Positions 52,621 through 61,199 of a DNA stretch of 64,000 bases are shown here, piece by piece. Below the pieces are notes generated by a model. That model did not search any database. It saw only the letters and a list, made by a program, of their open reading frames with translations, and had not been told where the DNA came from. The position numbers were made by a program, and so were the translations under genes. Origin of the DNA: Actinobacteria bacterium 69-20 (GTDB taxonomy: Bacteria > Actinomycetota > Actinomycetes > Mycobacteriales > Nakamurellaceae); the NCBI GenBank assembly GCA_001897425.1, contig MKSW01000033.1:354717-418716 (forward strand), given 5' to 3'. Every line of letters starts with the position of its first letter. Position 1 is the first letter of the stretch.

Positions 52621-53208
52621 CTACGCGTCACCCTTTGCGTGCTCGTCGGCGGTGAACCCCTCGTCCGGGAGCGGCGCGTCCGGGTTCTCCATCAGCTCGG
52701 CCGCGCGCAGCACCGCCTCGACGATGTTCTGATACCCGGTGCAGCGACACAGGTTTCCGGAGATCATGTCAACGGCCTGCTGCGCCGTCGGGTGCGGGTT
52801 CTCGGCGAGACCCGCGGTGATGGTCGTCAGCATGCCGGGCGTGCAGAACCCGCACTGCAGCGCGTGGCAGTCGCGGAACGCCTGCTGCACCGGGGAGACC
52901 TTGGTGGTGCCGTCCGGCTGTAACTGACCCAGACCCTCGATCGTGGTGATGGAATGCCCGCTCACCGTCGCCGCGAACAGCAGGCAGGAGCGCACCGGCA
53001 GGCCGTCGAGCAGCACCGTGCACGCGCCGCAGACCCCGTGCTCGCAGCCGACATGCGTTCCCGTCAAAGCCAAGTCGTGCCGCAGGAAGTCCGCCAGCGT
53101 CCGCCGCACGTCGACCTCGGCCGACCGATGCACCCCGTTCACCGTCAACTCGACGACGCGCCGCGTCTCGCCCGGCACGGCCGTCCCCGGCGTTACCGAC
53201 GTCGTCAT
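52621..53208 (-). CDS. Molybdenum hydroxylase [2Fe-2S] small subunit (CoxS-like)
   Basis: 195 residues from ATG 53208, overlapping the FAD-subunit stop by ATGA. Plant-type [2Fe-2S] cluster CEHGVCGACTVLLDG with a fourth Cys in RSCLL, then the second cluster in LQCGFCTPGML and GNLCRCTGY. Passes electrons from the molybdenum subunit to FAD. The 519-residue ORF in the track (52621..54180) merges a shadow frame with this gene. Confidence 0.94.
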   Translation of the reverse strand: MTTSVTPGTAVPGETRRVVELTVNGVHRSAEVDVRRTLADFLRHDLALTGTHVGCEHGVCGACTVLLDGLPVRSCLLFAATVSGHSITTIEGLGQLQPDGTTKVSPVQQAFRDCHALQCGFCTPGMLTTITAGLAENPHPTAQQAVDMISGNLCRCTGYQNIVEAVLRAAELMENPDAPLPDEGFTADEHAKGDA

Positions 53209-54086
53209 GCCGCTTGCTCCTCTCGAACCCTCGCCAGCGCCTCGCGGATCGCGCGAACGGCGAGGATCCCGGTGATGTGCCGCCGGTAGTCGGCCGAGGC
53301 ATGGATATCGTCCTGCGGGTCGATCGCGGCCCGCACCACGGCCATGACGCTGTCCTCGCCCGCGGCCCACGCGTCGGAAAGGTCCAGCACCAAAGGAGTT
53401 TCGGACACCGATAGGAACCCGCAGCTCACGCTGATGGTCGGCGCCCCTTCGTCCCTGGACGGTCCGGGTATGACGACCGCGCCCACGCCGGACAGCGCGT
53501 AATCTCCGTGTCGGCGCGCCATCTCGACGAACGCCGTCCCGGCGCCCGCCGGAGCCGCGGGGAAGAAGGCGGACAGTGCCAGCTCGTCGGCGGCCAGCGA
53601 GGACTCCAGCGGCCCGACGAAGAACTCGGCCGCCGGGATCTCCCGCTCGCCGCGCACCGAGACCGCAGTGACAGAGCCGCCGGTGAGGACGAGCACCGCC
53701 GTCATCTCGCCGGACGGATCGGCGTGCGCGAGCGAGCCGACGGTGGTGCCGCGGTTGCGAATGGTCGCGTGCGCGACCAGGTTCAGCGCCTGGCTGAGCA
53801 GCGGCTGCACCCGGTTCGCCTCCGCGTGCCGCAGCAGCTCCGCGTGCCGCACCAGCGCACCGACCCGAACGCCCGCGCTCGACACGTCGATGGCGTCCAG
53901 CCCGGCGACACCGTTGATGTCGACCAGGTGCCCTGGCTCGGCGAGCCGCATCGCGAGGACGGGCACCAGGGACTGGCCGCCCGCCAGCACCTTCGCGTGC
54001 TGCCCCTCGGCTTCCAACGCCGCGAGCGTCGCCACGGCCTGCGCCACGGTATGCGGCGCATACATGCGGAAGGGAGCAGGTTTCAT
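53205..54086 (-). CDS. Molybdenum hydroxylase FAD-binding subunit (CoxM-like)
   Basis: 293 residues from ATG 54086 (MKPAPFRMYAPHTV). FAD motifs AGGQSLVPVLAMR and TVGSLAHADPSGE, then the CO_deh_flav_C domain with DYALSGVGAVV. Order M-S-L-G is the usual cox arrangement. One TATGACG variant at 53469 falls within this coding sequence. Confidence 0.93.
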   Translation of the reverse strand: MKPAPFRMYAPHTVAQAVATLAALEAEGQHAKVLAGGQSLVPVLAMRLAEPGHLVDINGVAGLDAIDVSSAGVRVGALVRHAELLRHAEANRVQPLLSQALNLVAHATIRNRGTTVGSLAHADPSGEMTAVLVLTGGSVTAVSVRGEREIPAAEFFVGPLESSLAADELALSAFFPAAPAGAGTAFVEMARRHGDYALSGVGAVVIPGPSRDEGAPTISVSCGFLSVSETPLVLDLSDAWAAGEDSVMAVVRAAIDPQDDIHASADYRRHITGILAVRAIREALARVREEQAA

Positions 54087-54210
54087 GGTTTGATCCTGCC
54101 TCAGTCCCACGCCTTGCGTGACGGACGTAACCTGCCAGCCCGGTCCGGGTTCCGTGGTGAATGGTGCCAGTTACCGGCACCGGGGTACGGCCGGTCGCGG
54201 GAATGGCTGC

Positions 54211-54245
54211 GGGGCCAGACCTCTCGCTGCGAGAGGCCCGGCCCC
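54211..54245. terminator. Strong hairpin between NCS2 permease and hydroxylase operon
   Basis: Inner perfect stem CCTCTCG/CGAGAGG with a 3-nt loop, extended by GGGGCC and GGCCCC arms with small bulges. A second stem, CCCCGCCGG/CCGGCGGGG, overlaps its right end at 54242-54280. Probably terminates permease transcription upstream of the coxM-like gene, though the pairing could also regulate it. Confidence 0.55.
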
Positions 54246-54320
54246 GCCGGTACTGCCTGACGAATCACCATGCCGGCGGGGAACCCGCCGCACATAGCGT
54301 CATAGTCGGTTGTTGATTGC

Positions 54321-55796
54321 TTACTTCAGATCGGGCTCCACATCCTGACCGCGATTCGACGGGATCTGGCCGGAGGAGTCGTACACGTCGCCGGCATTGA
54401 TCCCGGCACCGCCCGCGTACGCCTTACCCCGGGCCTGCTCCTCTTTGCGCAGGTGCGGCGCGATCCAGCGGCACAGGTGGTAGAGGACGACGAGCACGAT
54501 CGTGCCGAGCGCGATGCCCGAGATCTCGAAGTCCTTGGTGAAGATGATCGCCACGTTGCCGACGCCGATGATGATGCCGGCGGACAGCGGAACCAGGTTC
54601 TGCGGGGCACCGAAGTTGACGCCCGACTCGACCCAGATCTTCGCGCCGAGTAGGCCGATCATGCCGTACAGAATCACCGTGATACCGCCCAACACCCCCG
54701 GCGGAACCGACGAGACCGCCGCGCCGAACTTCGGCGAGAAGCCGAACAAGATCGCCACGATCGCGGCCACGTAGTACGCCGCCGTCGAGTACACCTTGGT
54801 GGCCGCCATGACGCCGATGTTCTCCGCGTAGGTGGTGGTCGGCGAGGCACCGATGAAGCCGGCGATCGTGGTGGCGACGCCGTCACCGATGAAGCCGCGG
54901 CCCAGGTACGGGTCGAGGTTCTCGCCCGTCATCTCGGAAACGGCCTTGACGTGGCCGGTGTTCTCCGCGATCAGCGCGATGACGCCCGGGACGACCAGCA
55001 GGATGGCGGTCGCCGAGAACGTCGGCAGGTGCGGGCCGGTCAGCACGCCGGACTGGGTGGTGATGTCGGTCGGGAAACCGAACCAGTGCGCGCTGGAAAC
55101 GGACGAGAAGTCCAGCCGCCACACCTTGCTGACGGTGCCGTCGGCCGCGGTCTCGCTGATCTTCCCGAAGACACTGTCGAACAGCCAGGAGATGAGCACG
55201 CCGAAGATCAGGCCCAGGAAGATCGCGATACGCGACCAGAAACCCTTCACGGCCACGGCGAAGACCGTCACGAAGATCATGACGAGGACGGCCGTCCACT
55301 GGTCCTTCGGCCAGTAGGCGCTCGCCACCACCGGGGCCAGGTTGAAGCCGATGAGCATGACGACGCCACCGGTGACGGCCGGCGGCAGCACCTTGGCGAC
55401 TATCCCGCCGCCGGCGAAGTGCACGATCACGCCGACGATCGCCAGCAGCACACCCGCGGCCAGGAAGCCGCCGGTGACTTCGGCGCTGTCGCCGCCCTGC
55501 GCCCGGATCGCGGTGACGGCGCCGACCAGCGAGGCCGAAGTGCCCAGGTAGGACGGGATCTTCCCGTTCACGATGAGCAGGAACATGATCGTGGCGAAGC
55601 CCGACATCATGACGGCGTATTGCGGGTTCAGGCCCATGATGATGGGGAACACGAAGGTCGCCCCGAACATGGCGAATACGTGCTGTGCGCCGAGGCCGAT
55701 GGTGCGCGGCCAGCTCAGCCGTTCACCAGGCGCGACGACTTCCCCTTCCGGGATGGCGCGACCATCCCCTTTGAGCTTCCAACCGAAAGCTGACAT
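54321..55796 (-). CDS. NCS2 family uracil/xanthine permease
   Basis: 491 residues with about 14 membrane segments: TIGLGAQHVFAMFGATFVFPIIMGLNP, IPSYLGTSASLVGAV, VIALIAENTGHVKAVSEMTG (with the conserved Glu of substrate binding), GASPTTTYAENIGVMAATK. Imports uracil or a purine by proton symport. It lies upstream of the molybdenum hydroxylase genes on the same strand, so a nucleobase-like substrate for that enzyme is a possibility. RBS CGGAGGA. Confidence 0.92.
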   Translation of the reverse strand: MSAFGWKLKGDGRAIPEGEVVAPGERLSWPRTIGLGAQHVFAMFGATFVFPIIMGLNPQYAVMMSGFATIMFLLIVNGKIPSYLGTSASLVGAVTAIRAQGGDSAEVTGGFLAAGVLLAIVGVIVHFAGGGIVAKVLPPAVTGGVVMLIGFNLAPVVASAYWPKDQWTAVLVMIFVTVFAVAVKGFWSRIAIFLGLIFGVLISWLFDSVFGKISETAADGTVSKVWRLDFSSVSSAHWFGFPTDITTQSGVLTGPHLPTFSATAILLVVPGVIALIAENTGHVKAVSEMTGENLDPYLGRGFIGDGVATTIAGFIGASPTTTYAENIGVMAATKVYSTAAYYVAAIVAILFGFSPKFGAAVSSVPPGVLGGITVILYGMIGLLGAKIWVESGVNFGAPQNLVPLSAGIIIGVGNVAIIFTKDFEISGIALGTIVLVVLYHLCRWIAPHLRKEEQARGKAYAGGAGINAGDVYDSSGQIPSNRGQDVEPDLK

Positions 55797-56042
55797 GTAG
55801 ATCCTCCGACCCGAGGTCTTCGGTCGGCCGCGTGATTGCTGCCGCCCGCGTCGGCGGCACGGGCGCCACCGATCTTCACACGGACCGTATGCCGCACGTC
55901 ACAGGAAACTCGTTGTGTGCACCTGCCAGTGTCACGCCTCGGTATTGGTGGAGAGTGACCTATCGCACGGTGTCGGGTGCCTGACATCGGCGCAACCTTC
56001 GGTGCCGCTGCGCGTCCGCGGCGGGTCTCCTCGCGGATGACG

Positions 56043-56480
56043 TCACACGAGCTCCACGTCGCAAGGCAGGCTCGGTGCGGCGCCGAGTCGGCTGTCTGCC
56101 GTGATCAGCGGGATCTGCAGTGCGACAGCGAGTGCGACGTACAGCGCGTCGTAGAACGTCAGGTTGTGGCGCAAAGCCCATGCGGCTTCGGAGAGAGCAC
56201 GGCCGTGCGCGTACCGACGGTCGATCAGCACCCGTGCCGCACGAAGAGCGTCGATCGCCTCGACCGACGCGAGCAAGCCGACACGTTCGTGTCGGCGCAA
56301 GACGTTGCCGACCTCCGCGTCGATCAGATGCGGAGCGTGCGTGCGGATCTGCGACATCCGGGACCTCAGCGCCGCCGCGTCGGCGCTTTTCCCGCCGACG
56401 GCGAACGCCAGCGCCGAGGCATCGATCACCCGATCGGTCGGGTCCGGAGGTCGGCCCTCGCTGCCCGAGGCGTGCGTCAC
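56043..56480 (-). CDS. VapC/FitB-type PIN-domain toxin
   Basis: 145 residues from GTG 56480, overlapping the antitoxin stop by GTGA. RVIDASALAFAVGG (Asp), LIDAEVGNVLRRHERVG (Glu), LTFYDALYVALAVAL (Asp) and ITADSRL (Asp). Ribonuclease toxin. The last residues read CDVELV. Confidence 0.92.
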   Translation of the reverse strand: MTHASGSEGRPPDPTDRVIDASALAFAVGGKSADAAALRSRMSQIRTHAPHLIDAEVGNVLRRHERVGLLASVEAIDALRAARVLIDRRYAHGRALSEAAWALRHNLTFYDALYVALAVALQIPLITADSRLGAAPSLPCDVELV

Positions 56481-56713
56481 CGGCGGTCTGCGACGAGAGC
56501 GGCGAGTACGGATTCGCGGGTCGCACCGGGCGTGGACACTGCGGCGAGCCGCTCCTCCAGGGCCGCGAGAGCTTCCCGGGCGGTCGGCGTGCTGGCCATG
56601 TCGATCACCTGCTCCCGCATATACGACTGGATGGATCGTCCCTCGGCGCGCGCGCGGCGGCGAATGACCTCGTACGCCTCTTCGGGCAGGTCACGGATCT
56701 GAATCGTCGCCAT
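56477..56713 (-). CDS. FitA-type ribbon-helix-helix antitoxin
   Basis: 78 residues: MATIQIRDLPEEAYEVIRRRARAEGRSIQSYMREQV is the FitA/Arc-like RHH domain; the C-terminal half binds the toxin. Coupled to the PIN gene by GTGA. Confidence 0.92.
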   Translation of the reverse strand: MATIQIRDLPEEAYEVIRRRARAEGRSIQSYMREQVIDMASTPTAREALAALEERLAAVSTPGATRESVLAALVADRR

Positions 56714-56722
56714 GGGGTGATG

Positions 56723-56748
56723 GTAGCGCTATTTCAGCGCTGTAGCGC
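56723..56748. promoter_or_regulatory. Putative operator of the FitA-PIN module
   Basis: Two direct GTAGCGC repeats (56723 and 56742) with AGCGCT palindromes, 10-35 nt upstream of the antitoxin start. Confidence 0.55.
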
Positions 56749-56786
56749 GATTGCTCGACGGACGGTCCCGCGCAGGTCGGCACGCC

Positions 56787-57098
56787 GGGTATGACGATGT
56801 TCGGTGGCCGCGGTCGTGCTGCGTCGTTCTGCGTCGCGCTGGCCGGTGGGGCGGGCGCGTGTTGACCGTCACTGTCCTTGTCAACCGAATTGTCGCTGCC
56901 TGTGCCGATGACCGAGCGAGTTCGGTCGCCGCGGCGGAGCCGACCGGCAGTGCACATCGGCGCGTCGACGGGTCCTAAACTCACGAATCTGACGCCGGGG
57001 GGTCCGGCGGAATCAACTACTCGCGGTAACTGACTCTGCTCAGTTCCGTCGGCGGTGCGCAGTGCCCGTGGGCGGATCGGCTTGTGGCGATCAGAACG
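56787..57098. repeat. Large intergenic repeat copy A (pair with 61521-61827)
   Basis: About 310 bp similar to 61521-61827. Both start with (G)TATGACGATGTTC, then share GACCGTCACTGTCCTTGTCA, GGCAGTGCACATCGGCGCG, CTAAACTC, GGAATCAACTACTCGC and CAGTGCCC-TGGGCGGATC. Both copies lie between a vapB-type start and the 3' end of another minus-strand gene. No convincing ORF is conserved between the two. Confidence 0.8.
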
Positions 57099-57114
57099 AC
57101 GACGGCGGAGCTTC

Positions 57115-57609
57115 TCAGTCGTGCGCGGTGGTCGCTTCCGTTGCGGCCCGGAAGCGCTCCAGGTATAGCGGCCAGCCGTTGCCGGTGTCCAAGGTTGTGA
57201 ATCCTTGCCAGCCGTCACCGTGCCGGTCGAGGTGCCTGTGTTCGAGCATGACGCGTGTGCGCTCGGGTGTTTCGGGGACGAACCGTATCTCGACTTCGCT
57301 GGTGTGGGTCGGGTCGGGTTCGATGGTCCATCGCGGACTGATATCCCAGCTGATCAAGAGCCGATGTGGCGGCTCGAAGGCGAGGACTCTTGCCCATGTG
57401 CAGACGCTGCCGTCAATACCCACGTCGTAGATGGTGCCGCCGACGCGAGGTTCGAGCACGGTCCGTTCGATCGGGACGGCGAGCAGATTGTGGTCCTTCG
57501 GTTTTATGTCGTCGAACCGTTCGGTGAACACGCGGAATGCGTGCCCGACGGGCACGTCCACGGTGATCTCGGTGTTGAGGCTGGTCTTTTCTTGCGATGT
57601 GGTGCTCAT
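57115..57609 (-). CDS. SRPBCC (AHSA1-like) protein
   Basis: 164 residues from ATG 57609, overlapping the ArsR stop by ATGA; the 352-residue ORF in the track is a run-through. AHSA1/START-like fold: ITVDVPVGHAFRVFTERFDD, GGTIYDVGIDGSVCTWARVLAFEPPHRLLISWDI and EIRFVPETPERTRVMLEHRHL. ArsR-AHSA1 pairs are frequent in actinomycetes; ligand unknown. Confidence 0.9.
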   Translation of the reverse strand: MSTTSQEKTSLNTEITVDVPVGHAFRVFTERFDDIKPKDHNLLAVPIERTVLEPRVGGTIYDVGIDGSVCTWARVLAFEPPHRLLISWDISPRWTIEPDPTHTSEVEIRFVPETPERTRVMLEHRHLDRHGDGWQGFTTLDTGNGWPLYLERFRAATEATTAHD

Positions 57610-57953
57610 GGTGACGTTCCTTCCGATGCTTGGGTGGTCGCCTGGTAGCTCTGCTCGGCCAGGGTCTTGAGAGTGGTCAACGTCTGGGTCCAGTAGGTCT
57701 CGAGCTCCTGGCGAAGCTGGTTTAGACCGTCGGGGCGGGGTTGATACAGCTGTTCCCGGCCCCGCCGTCGGACGTCGACCAGTTCGGCCTGGAGCAGCAC
57801 GCGTAGATGCTGCGACACCGCCGGGCGACTCACCGGCAGCTGGCGTGCGATCTCGGTCACCGAACACGGGCCGGACGCGACGTGACTGAAGACGCGACGC
57901 CGAGTCTCGCTTGCCAACGCCGTCCAAGGGTCCACGGCAGTGAAAACTTCCAT
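57606..57953 (-). CDS. ArsR family transcriptional regulator
   Basis: 115 residues from ATG 57953 (MEVFTAVDPWTALAS). Winged helix GPCSVTEIARQLPVSRPAVSQHLRVLLQAELVDVRRRGREQLYQ. No metal-binding Cys cluster, so probably not a metal sensor. Controls itself and the AHSA1 gene through the palindrome just upstream. Confidence 0.92.
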   Translation of the reverse strand: MEVFTAVDPWTALASETRRRVFSHVASGPCSVTEIARQLPVSRPAVSQHLRVLLQAELVDVRRRGREQLYQPRPDGLNQLRQELETYWTQTLTTLKTLAEQSYQATTQASEGTSP

Positions 57954-57957
57954 AACG

Positions 57958-57975
57958 CGTAAGGTAACACTTACG
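57958..57975. promoter_or_regulatory. Palindromic ArsR operator
   Basis: CGTAAG and CTTACG separated by 6 nt, within 25 nt of the ArsR start. Confidence 0.7.
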
Positions 57976-58355
57976 TGTTTTGGAAGCAAGGGGGCTACTC
58001 TCCACTGCCAGAGCACCGGCGCTTACCGGGGGCCCGGTAGCCGAACGCGCAGCTCGACCACCTCGACACCCTGACCACCGGCAACAACCTCGCCAACTGG
58101 CAAAGGACGACCAAGGCACAGGTCGCCGCGCGAGACCGCGTATTCCGCAACTCCAACGATGAGCGGCGACCACCGCCAGGACGAATCAGACAGCCGGCAA
58201 GATCGGACGAGGCCGACTTCAACCCGCAAGTGGATCGCCCACTGGCCAAGCGCCGACCGACCGGACGAGGCCGGGCGTCGGAGGTGAAGGCCAGGTCGTG
58301 GCCGAGCCAGCCGGAATGCCTGCGTCATGGATACCGAGGCGAGAGAGCGGCGGAC
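57976..58355. other. Gene-poor stretch
   Basis: About 380 bp. One plus-strand frame reads HLDTLTTGNNLANWQRTTKA and on into an Arg/Pro-rich stretch. It has no start with an RBS and no recognisable family, and it runs into the antisense of the HxlR remnant. It may be decayed coding DNA. Confidence 0.4.
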
Positions 58356-58916
58356 TCAGCTGCCTCGTTGGCGTGCGAGTCCGCGCCCCGGGGGTGTGAG
58401 AGACGTTGCGACGATGAGGTTGTCGACCGCCGTACGTTGCCCCGAGATGCGGATGTTCGGGAGTTGTTCGGCGTCGACTCCGCCGACCATCCAGGCCTTC
58501 CAGTCGAGCGTGGTGGCCGACACCTCGGCATCAACTGGTGCCGGCTCCATCGATTTGTCGATGCGCGTTCTCTGCCGCGATATCCGTGCCAGGTAGGAGG
58601 CGGGGTCGCCATCGCCACGCCTGGAGTCGGTCAGATGCAGGGCGACGCGTTGTCCAGCCGTGACACCGGGCACCCGGCGTGCGTGCGCGCGCATCGCCAG
58701 CACGAGCGAGTCGGGGCTCATATCCGCGTCGCGCGGCAATGTCGGGGAGGCGGCTGCCCACAGCGACAATGCGGCATTGACGGCCTCGAGCCTGTATCCC
58801 CACTCGGTGAGTTCATAGACCTCGGGTCGCCCCGGCACAGCCAGTCGTCGCCGGCACACAATTCCGTGCGATTCCAGGTGCTGAAGGCGCTGTGTGAGAG
58901 CGGCGGGTCCGTCGCT
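58356..58916 (-). pseudogene. Truncated HxlR-type winged-helix regulator
   Basis: On the reverse strand, immediately after the TAG of the lipoprotein gene and in the same frame, the sequence reads ALTQRLQHLESHGIVCRRRL and GRPEVYELTEWGYRLEAVNA. This is the second half of an HxlR winged helix, followed by a SCP2/alkyl-sulfatase-like domain to the stop at 58356. The first ~40-50 residues (start and first helices) are missing. A GTG at 58859 allows only a fragment without most of the HTH. Likely a 5'-truncated pseudogene created at a rearrangement junction. Confidence 0.7.
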
Positions 58917-59450
58917 CTAACCCGTGACTCGTGGGGGAGTGGAGTCGTCGGCGCTGCCGGGCGACCACCGCACCGCATCGTCGCACATGACTGTGCCGGA
59001 AGCCGGCCTGGCCGCGCAGGCGGCGTCGACGAGCTCGCGTTGCCCGATCGGTTCGTCGAGTTCCACGGTGTACGGAACCTGCTCGTTGCCTTGGCAGCTC
59101 TGGTCGCCCACGATCGGCTCGAGGTGTACGGCGATGGCAATCTGTTCATCCTGGTAGTCCACGTCGGCCCCGACGATCTTGCCGGTCTTGCCGCTGGCGC
59201 AGTCGACGCGCTGAACCTGCACGTGCACCGCCCGGTCGGCAGGCTTCACCGCGGCGGGATCGGCAACATCCCAGGTGGCTTGGGTGCCGTAGGGCTTCTC
59301 CGGTTGATTCGCTTCTGAATCGTCGCCCGCGGCCGCCCAGTTGGGGACGCCGCAAGACGCGAGAACCAGCACGGCAATCAGCGCACTAGCAAAGCTTCCG
59401 ACGCGGTTTCGACGCGGAGCTTTCCGCGGCGTGCGGTCGGTGGATCGCAT
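58917..59450 (-). CDS. Secreted lipoprotein of unknown function
   Basis: 177 residues. Basic N terminus, hydrophobic FASALIAVLVL and lipobox VLAS-C at about residue 33. The mature part has four Cys (VDCAS, QSCQG, DAACA, MCDDA) likely forming two disulfides, with AVHVQVQRVDCASGKTGKIV. It resembles small mycobacterial lipoproteins but no named family was recognised. Confidence 0.75.
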   Translation of the reverse strand: MRSTDRTPRKAPRRNRVGSFASALIAVLVLASCGVPNWAAAGDDSEANQPEKPYGTQATWDVADPAAVKPADRAVHVQVQRVDCASGKTGKIVGADVDYQDEQIAIAVHLEPIVGDQSCQGNEQVPYTVELDEPIGQRELVDAACAARPASGTVMCDDAVRWSPGSADDSTPPRVTG

Positions 59451-59528
59451 ACATCTCTCCTCGCCCGCGCGGCTGACAGCCCATCATCATAATTTTGTCA
59501 CCGCGTGCATGGGCAGAGGATAGGTGCC

Positions 59529-59798
59529 ATGACGAGTCATCGGGATCGCGCGGTCGCCATCGCCGAGCAGATCGCGTTAGACGCCGCCATGGCACACCTG
59601 CACGTCGAGATCGAAGTGCAGGACACCATTCACGACTGCGCGCTGATCAACGTCTCGTTCGGTGGCGACGGCTTCCTCGTCGAGGTCAGCGCCCGCACCG
59701 ACGACGTACACGTCCTGGACCCGTCAGACGTCGACATGTCCGTAACAGACCTGTCCCGCTATGTGATCACACGCGCCTCCATCGCGGGCCAGCCGTAG
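59529..59798 (+). CDS. Hypothetical protein (89 aa)
   Basis: ATG 59529 has GAGGATAGG upstream. Helical N terminus AVAIAEQIALDAAMAHLHVEI, then beta-type INVSFGGDGFLVEVSARTDDVHVLDP. No family recognised. Lies between the lipoprotein and the MazEF-like pair. Confidence 0.6.
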   Translation: MTSHRDRAVAIAEQIALDAAMAHLHVEIEVQDTIHDCALINVSFGGDGFLVEVSARTDDVHVLDPSDVDMSVTDLSRYVITRASIAGQP

Positions 59799-59888
59799 GG
59801 TCTCGGCGGGTCTGCCCCGCTCCTGTCGCCGGTGCGGCTCGCCTGATCGATTCGACCGCCACGTAACGAGTCACCATCGCAGCACGCT

Positions 59889-59914
59889 CGTCTACATTTC
59901 GTCTACTATGACGT
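59889..59914. promoter_or_regulatory. Putative operator of the MazEF-like module
   Basis: Two direct GTCTAC repeats 11 bp apart followed by the palindrome ATGACGTCAT, directly upstream of and overlapping the antitoxin ATG. Confidence 0.5.
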
Positions 59915-59915
59915 C

Positions 59916-60149
59916 ATGGCTACCGACACAACAACAGTCCGCGTCCGGCGACCGGACTCCGAGCGCCTTCAATCGCTTGCCAAGGACCGGCAGGCCACGG
60001 TGATCGACGTGGTGCATGAGGCCATCGACGCACTGGAGCGGCGCGAGTTCCTACGCGGGCTCGATGGTGATTACCAGCGCCTGCGCGATGACCCCGAGCG
60101 TTGGCAGCAGTACTTGGCCGAACGCGCCGAGTGGGACACCCTGGCTTGA
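59916..60149 (+). CDS. Ribbon-helix-helix antitoxin (MazE-like)
   Basis: 77 residues: TTTVRVRRPDSERLQSLAKDRQATVIDVVHEAIDALERREFL is an RHH domain; the acidic C-terminal helix (YQRLRDDPERWQQYLAERAEWDTL) would wrap the toxin. Typical partner of PemK/MazF toxins in mycobacteria. Overlaps the toxin TTG by TTGA. Confidence 0.88.
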   Translation: MATDTTTVRVRRPDSERLQSLAKDRQATVIDVVHEAIDALERREFLRGLDGDYQRLRDDPERWQQYLAERAEWDTLA

Positions 60150-60481
60150 CCTGGCGCGGGGAGGTCTACCACGTCGACCTCGGCAGACCGATCGGCCACG
60201 AACCGGCGTTCCGCCGGCCAGCGGTTGTCGTATCCGTCGACGTCCTGAACAACGGTGCGGGCGGGTTGGTGATCGTCGTTCCGGTCACCACCACCGGGTA
60301 CGGGCTTCGCAGCCATGTCGAGCTGGAGCCGGAGCACAGCGGGCTCGACCACACCTCGTACGCCCGCTGCGATCAGCTGCGGGTCGTCTCGACCGAACGC
60401 ATGACGACCCGGCAAGGGATGATCGCGCCGGGCACGATGCGACTGATCGATCAAGCCCTGCGGTTCGTCCTCGATCTCTGA
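60146..60481 (+). CDS. PemK/MazF-type endoribonuclease toxin
   Basis: 111 residues from TTG 60146, overlapping the antitoxin stop; the ORF opening at 60101 starts inside the antitoxin. TWRGEVYHVDLGRPIGHEPAFRRPAVVVS is the MazF beta-barrel start (RGEVYxVDLG...RPAVVVS). Then VIVVPVTTTGYGLRSHVEL and SYARCDQLRVVSTERM, with TMRLIDQALRFVLDL at the end. mRNA interferase. Confidence 0.92.
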   Translation: MTWRGEVYHVDLGRPIGHEPAFRRPAVVVSVDVLNNGAGGLVIVVPVTTTGYGLRSHVELEPEHSGLDHTSYARCDQLRVVSTERMTTRQGMIAPGTMRLIDQALRFVLDL

Positions 60482-60527
60482 CCGGCCACCTGTTCGCGGC
60501 GCGGCCACGGAGTCTAACCGCAGAGTA

Positions 60528-60749
60528 ACGCACGGTAATCGCGCTGGAAAATGCCCACGCGACCAACCGCAGCCGAGAAGTACTCGTCGCGAGCCAGTGC
60601 GGCAGCGTCAACGCGCCGACCGGCTCGGGACCGTATCGGGTCGGGACCATCGAGTATGACGATGTTCCGTGGCCGGACCGTTCGAGAACCCCTGCCCGCC
60701 GGGGCGGGCCCGGCACGAAACGTCGTCATACTCGGGGAGACCCGCGCGG
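60528..60749. repeat. Intergenic repeat copy A (pair with 63146-63366) with BIME-like hairpin
   Basis: About 222 bp nearly identical to 63146-63366, beginning ACGCACGGTAATCGCGCTGG and ending GGGAGACCCGCGCGG. Its right part is a hairpin: GAGTATGACGATGTTC at 60652-60667 faces the inverted GAAACGTCGTCATACTC at 60717-60733, with an inner CCCGCC/GGCGGG stem. Lies between convergent pemK and vapC genes. Confidence 0.85.
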
Positions 60750-60761
60750 ACGCGGGCAGAG

Positions 60762-61199
60762 CTATCCGGCGACTCGGAGGGGATCGGACCAGCGCAGGTT
60801 CGGGAAGCGGGCGAAACCGCTGTCGTGGGATTGCAACTCCAAGCCGTGGCCGAGGGCGAGCGCGGCGAGGTGCACGTCCGGGACGTCGTCCGACTTCAGG
60901 CCGGGCGTCGTGAGCAGGTGCTCGACGAGCGCGGCGTGGTCGGGCGTGGCCGTCGGCACCCAAGCCACCGGGGAGGACAACCACTGCTGAACCTGCTGCC
61001 AGGCCTGCGGCATCGTCACGGCATCACGAAACATTCGGACGTTCGTCGCCAACCGTACGAAAGACATCGTGACTTCCCAAGGCAGTCCGACGCGATGCGG
61101 CCCGCCGAGAACCCCCTCGAACCACGAGAGGGCGGCTTCGTGCTCGCTCGCGCGGCTATCAAACGCGTAGACGAGAAGGTTGGTGTCGACGAGGATCAT
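60762..61199 (-). CDS. VapC-type PIN-domain toxin
   Basis: 145 residues: MILVDTNLLVYAFDSRASEH (Asp), WEVTMSFVRLATN (Glu), SDDVPDVHLAALAL (Asp) and LQSHDSGFARFP (Asp). A classical VapC ribonuclease of the mycobacterial type. Overlaps the antitoxin stop by ATGA. Confidence 0.94.
   Translation of the reverse strand: MILVDTNLLVYAFDSRASEHEAALSWFEGVLGGPHRVGLPWEVTMSFVRLATNVRMFRDAVTMPQAWQQVQQWLSSPVAWVPTATPDHAALVEHLLTTPGLKSDDVPDVHLAALALGHGLELQSHDSGFARFPNLRWSDPLRVAG

Noticed and set aside
52621-54180. 519-aa minus ORF
   Set aside because: Only the last 195 residues are the [2Fe-2S] subunit; the rest is a shadow of the FAD subunit.
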